A stretch of DNA of 58,196 nt from Ignavibacteria bacterium (GTDB lineage: Bacteria; Bacteroidota; Ignavibacteria; Ignavibacteriales; Ignavibacteriaceae): the NCBI GenBank assembly GCA_030684555.1, contig JAUXVN010000130.1:1-58196 (forward strand). The letters run 5' to 3'. The position numbers and the translations under genes are program-made. The notes beneath the pieces were generated by a model. The model was given only the letters and a program-made list of their open reading frames with translations, was not told the DNA's origin and made no database searches. Shown in pieces: positions 55,350-58,196 of the stretch (its first letter is position 1; each line of letters starts with the position of its first letter).

Positions 55350-57134
55350 ATGTTAAAGTCAATTTTGTTATTTGTTATATTTTTTGGCGGTAATGTTTTT
55401 GGTCAGTACTCAATTTCGTTTGACCAAAAACTATCAAATGGTAATTCATACGGAAAAATAGGTGTTTGGGTTAACAACAGTTTCAACGAAACCAATGTAC
55501 CATTTACAACTATCCTGCCGTGGGGAACCAACTTTTTCAGAGCTGATACAAATGTTATAAATTTGAGTAACCCTGAGAAGTTTCATAATTGGAATACTGG
55601 CCAAGATTATCGAAACTTTAAGGTAGAGAATATCACATCGTCCGGCAATTTTAAATCCTACCTCAAGCCAATCGGCACAGCAAAAATAAAGAATTTATTT
55701 GAGCAAAAGTATGTACCGGGAGAGCCTATTCAGCCAGATCCAATTGATTTGAGTGGGTTATATTTAGGATTTATTGATCCCTGGTTAAGGGTGGATGAAA
55801 GTATACCGGCAAAAGGGCTGCGCAATTATGGAATTGATGCGACATGGCGTATTATTAATAATGGGGAAGAAATGACACTTAATTCTCACTATAAAGGGGT
55901 CTTCCTGAATCAAAATCCTCAATTTCAGAGTAATATTCCTCACTATTCTGTTTATGCTCCCGATTATCAAATATGTTTGCCAAACGGTAATGGCGGGGCA
56001 TGCAACCCATATGATTTTCATTTCCAAAGCTGGGTTAGTAACGGAAAAGCGTCGTTTAAATATACTAATAACTATTACAGTGGTGTTGTTTTTACACAAA
56101 GCAATGCTGAGTTATATACACAATATAAAGGAGTTGGGATTACAGATAAAGCATCTGCTTTCCAAAGTAACAGTCAACGAAAAGTGGTAAAAACCACACA
56201 GCATGTTGCAGTAGGTCCATTAATGTACAGGATATATGAGAGTATGGGGGATATATGGATTGAAAGAAGCAGCAATAATGGTAATTTCTGGACATTATGG
56301 AATGACAAAGTGAAATTGAATACTGTTCCGGCTCATTCTCCTTCAATAGATAACGTAATTAATACCGGTGAAGACTGGTTAGTAGTCTCTTATGTTGAAG
56401 GAGTAAATCTGGTCATGAAGGTTTTACCTACAAGAAAATGGTCAAATACGCCTGCATGGGTTGGAAAAGCTGAATACTTGTTGGGAATTAATACTAGTTC
56501 AGCAGACCTAACAATTGCTGGTTATGATAACAATAAATTTATCGTTGTTTTCCGAATTCCTGAAGCAGAAGACGGACTCTACGCATTGTATGGTGAAATT
56601 ACTGTAACTGAAAATATCCCTTCAATAACACTAAGAGAACCTACCGAAATACCAGGAACAAATAGTAATTCTATTAATCCCTCAATAGCTGTTCTGGAGT
56701 CTGGAAGTAACCATATTTATCATTTAGCTTATGAAGAATCCAATGCGATAAGATATGCTAAACTGCAAAGGAGTAGTAATCAGTATGTTTCGGTCGATTT
56801 ATTAACAAGTAATACCCTTTCAACCGGCAGCGGTCACCTATATAACCGTTACCCATCGCTTATAGTAATGAATGATAACTATGCCCGTGTAACCTGGCAA
56901 GGAACAAGATATGAAGAAGAACAAAGAATGGACCTAAGAAAAGTAAAGAAAGGGGAGGACCAAAACAGCAGTGAGGGAACAGAAAGAACAAGGATTGTAT
57001 TCAAGTCATCAGATTTTAACTATTTCTGGTCTTTCGGGAACAATACCGGAAAACCAAACATTAACCGTCATTCAACCGCCTATGCAGTAGCCTGGAGCGA
57101 GAATAATGGAAGTAGTGTCTCGTCAAGCTTGTAA
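55350..57134 (+). pseudogene. Secreted protein of unknown function, 3' end apparently cut by an IS
   Basis: 594 residues from ATG 55350 (GGAG at 55340-55343, 6-nt spacer; ATG 55338 has no ribosome site). A signal peptide (MLKSILLFVIFFGGNVFGQ) precedes an unrecognised N-terminal domain with an immunoglobulin-like look and then a sialidase/BNR-like propeller region (about 260-590; IWIERSSNNGNFWTLWND, GEDWLVVSYVEG). Secreted relatives here end in a T9SS sorting domain; this one stops at ...WSENNGSSVSSSL with none. The last residues lie in what looks like the left end of an IS630 element (TA at 57113-57114), so the protein is probably truncated. Confidence 0.6.
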
Positions 57135-57191
57135 TGTCGTATAATATTTAGTATATTAACTCCGTCAAATAAAAACAATGATGGAGAAGAA

Positions 57192-57665
57192 ATGAAAAAG
57201 TATAAGGTTACTCTAACCAAGCAAGAACGTGAAGAACTAATTGCAATAACTCAAAAAGGCAAACACCGTTCACAAAAAGTCTTGAATGCCCTGATATTAT
57301 TAAATTGCGATGAAGGAGGTTTTCAAGAAAACCGGATAAAGAATGTAGATATTTCCAGTGTATTGCAAATAAGCATGCGAAAAATTGATCGGACTAAAAA
57401 AAGTTTTGTAGAAGAAGGATTAGAAATAACCTTAAACGGAACAAAGGGGCAAAGAATATATGCAAAGAAAGCCGATGGTGACTTTGAAGCTCATTTAGTC
57501 GCTTTGAGTTGTAGTGAACCTCCGGAAGGATTTTCAAGATGGTCTTTACGATTGCTCTGTGATAAAGTTGTTGAATTGAATTATGTAGATAAAATTTCAC
57601 ACGAAACAATACGGCGAGTATTAAAAAAAACGAAATTAAGCCATGGCGTAAACAAGGTTGGGTAA
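57192..57665 (+). CDS. IS630-family transposase, N-terminal part (OrfA)
   Basis: 157 residues with GGAG 5 nt before the ATG. KYKVTLTKQEREELIAITQKGKHRSQKVLNALILL and the helix-turn-helix SSVLQISMRKIDRTKKSFVEEGLE are DNA-binding helices of IS630/Tc1-like transposases; RWSLRLLCDKVVELNYVDKISHETIRRVLKK is the segment just before the catalytic domain. The frame then reads out of family (TKLSHGVNKVG) after an A-run, so full-length transposase needs a -1 shift. Confidence 0.85.
   Translation: MKKYKVTLTKQEREELIAITQKGKHRSQKVLNALILLNCDEGGFQENRIKNVDISSVLQISMRKIDRTKKSFVEEGLEITLNGTKGQRIYAKKADGDFEAHLVALSCSEPPEGFSRWSLRLLCDKVVELNYVDKISHETIRRVLKKTKLSHGVNKVG
57623..57629 (+). promoter_or_regulatory. A-AAA-AAA slippery heptamer, likely -1 frameshift site
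   Basis: Zero-frame codons are TTA AAA AAA ACG; the heptamer A AAA AAA is in the X-XXY-YYZ register for -1 slippage. After the shift the frame reads NEIKPWRKQGWVIPPE, exactly the family sequence expected after LKK. Programmed shifting is inferred; a genuine one-base error in the A-run would look the same. Confidence 0.6.
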
Positions 57666-58196
57666 TACCGCCAGAGCAAAACGGTGAATTTGTTGCTCAT
57701 ATGGAAATGGTTTTAGACATTTATAAGAGAGCTTATAATTCCAAGTTTCCAGTTGTGTGTATGGACGAATCACCAAAGCAGTTAATCAAGGAAACCAGAC
57801 AGTCAATTAACGCACATCCGGGGAAATTAGCGAAGTACGATTATGAATATGAACGATGCGGGTCTTGTAATATATTCCTTGCAAACGAACCCTTAGTGGG
57901 AAAAAGATATTTGAAGATTACTGAAAGGAGAACAAAACAAGACTGGGCAATCTTTCTAGAAGAAATTGCTAAGAACTATGAAACTGCCGAGAAAATCATC
58001 TTAGTTATGGACAATTTGAATACACATAAGCCTGGATCTCTTTATGAAGTATTTACACCTGAAAAAGCAAAAGCATTATGGGATAGGTTTCAGTTTGTAC
58101 ATACACCAAAACACGGTAGTTGGTTAAACATGGCGGAAATTGAATTAAACGTTCTGAATGGGCAGTGCTTGAATAGAAGGATAGAAAACTTAGCAA
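57629..58196 (+). CDS. IS630-family transposase, catalytic part (-1 frame, runs off the window)
   Basis: Open from the slippery site to the window end (189 complete codons; first ATG 57701). The DDE catalytic triad is visible: first Asp in VVCMDESPKQL, second in ILVMDNLNTHKPGSLYE, and Glu in HGSWLNMAEIELNVL. The stop and the right inverted repeat lie outside the window. Translation most likely comes by -1 frameshift from the preceding frame. Confidence 0.8.

Larger units (their letters stand above)
57115..58196 (+). mobile_element. IS630-family insertion sequence, right end outside the window
   Basis: Contains an IS630-type transposase in two frames. The left edge is set at 57115, right after a TA (57113-57114), because IS630 elements insert at TA and because the upstream gene's sense seems to end there. 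The terminal repeat cannot be confirmed without the right end. Confidence 0.65.

Noticed and set aside
55785-56099. Minus-strand 104-residue ORF inside the secreted protein gene
   Set aside because: Antisense of a gene with clear signal peptide and ribosome site; composition looks random.

Overview
The window looks like a chromosomal segment from a member of Ignavibacteria (Bacteroidota/Chlorobiota group). The inference rests on AT-rich DNA, several secreted proteins ending in the type IX secretion (T9SS) sorting domain with the NYPNPFNP signature, a PorV/PorQ-family outer-membrane protein, Bacteroidetes-type promoters (TTTG-N19-TAnnTTTG), TonB-dependent uptake and periplasmic-propeller histidine kinases. 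No database search was possible, so the placement is by recognition only.

Layout. (1) 1-4778, plus strand: three T9SS cargo genes (a 5'-truncated lamin-tail-domain protein, an arylsulfotransferase-like propeller and a Ycf48-like propeller), closed by a hairpin and an intrinsic terminator. (2) 4941-7185, plus: tRNA hydroxylase trhO, a small membrane protein with HEAGH, and a secreted MORN/TonB_C protein. (3) 23148-7172, minus: a signalling and transport block of STAND-ATPase/WD40 protein, TonB-dependent receptor, GNAT-like protein, MFS-HEAT-cNMP fusion, propeller histidine kinase and REC-PP2C phosphatase, followed by pdxB. (4) 23436-31386, mixed: L,D-transpeptidase, PspC, GlmU-like nucleotidyltransferase, two small Cys proteins, thioesterase, PorV-like protein, and an ECF sigma/anti-sigma/FmdB/rhodanese run, with a DNA glycosylase upstream. 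(5) 31425-38579, plus: cNMP-GAF-kinase-like protein lacking the usual phosphoacceptor His, miaA, glycosyltransferase, methyltransferase, amidase, cytochrome c. (6) 39691-38642, minus: class I aldolase; then 39956-46979, plus: dnaN-recF-DUF721-gyrB-gyrA. (7) 47148-53154, plus: FMN reductase, SDR protein and carAB, the latter preceded by what looks like an attenuator. (8) 53155-58196: an accessory end with palindromic repeats, an 8-bp tandem repeat abutting a promoter, a small ORF, a propeller lipoprotein, and a secreted protein apparently truncated by an IS630-family element that runs off the window.

Most of the window is housekeeping. The parts most worth a second look are the 15-kb minus-strand signalling block, the His-to-Thr kinase-like protein upstream of miaA, the carAB leader, the HEAGH membrane protein, and the repeat/promoter/IS region after 53155. 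No tRNA, rRNA or CRISPR array was seen.
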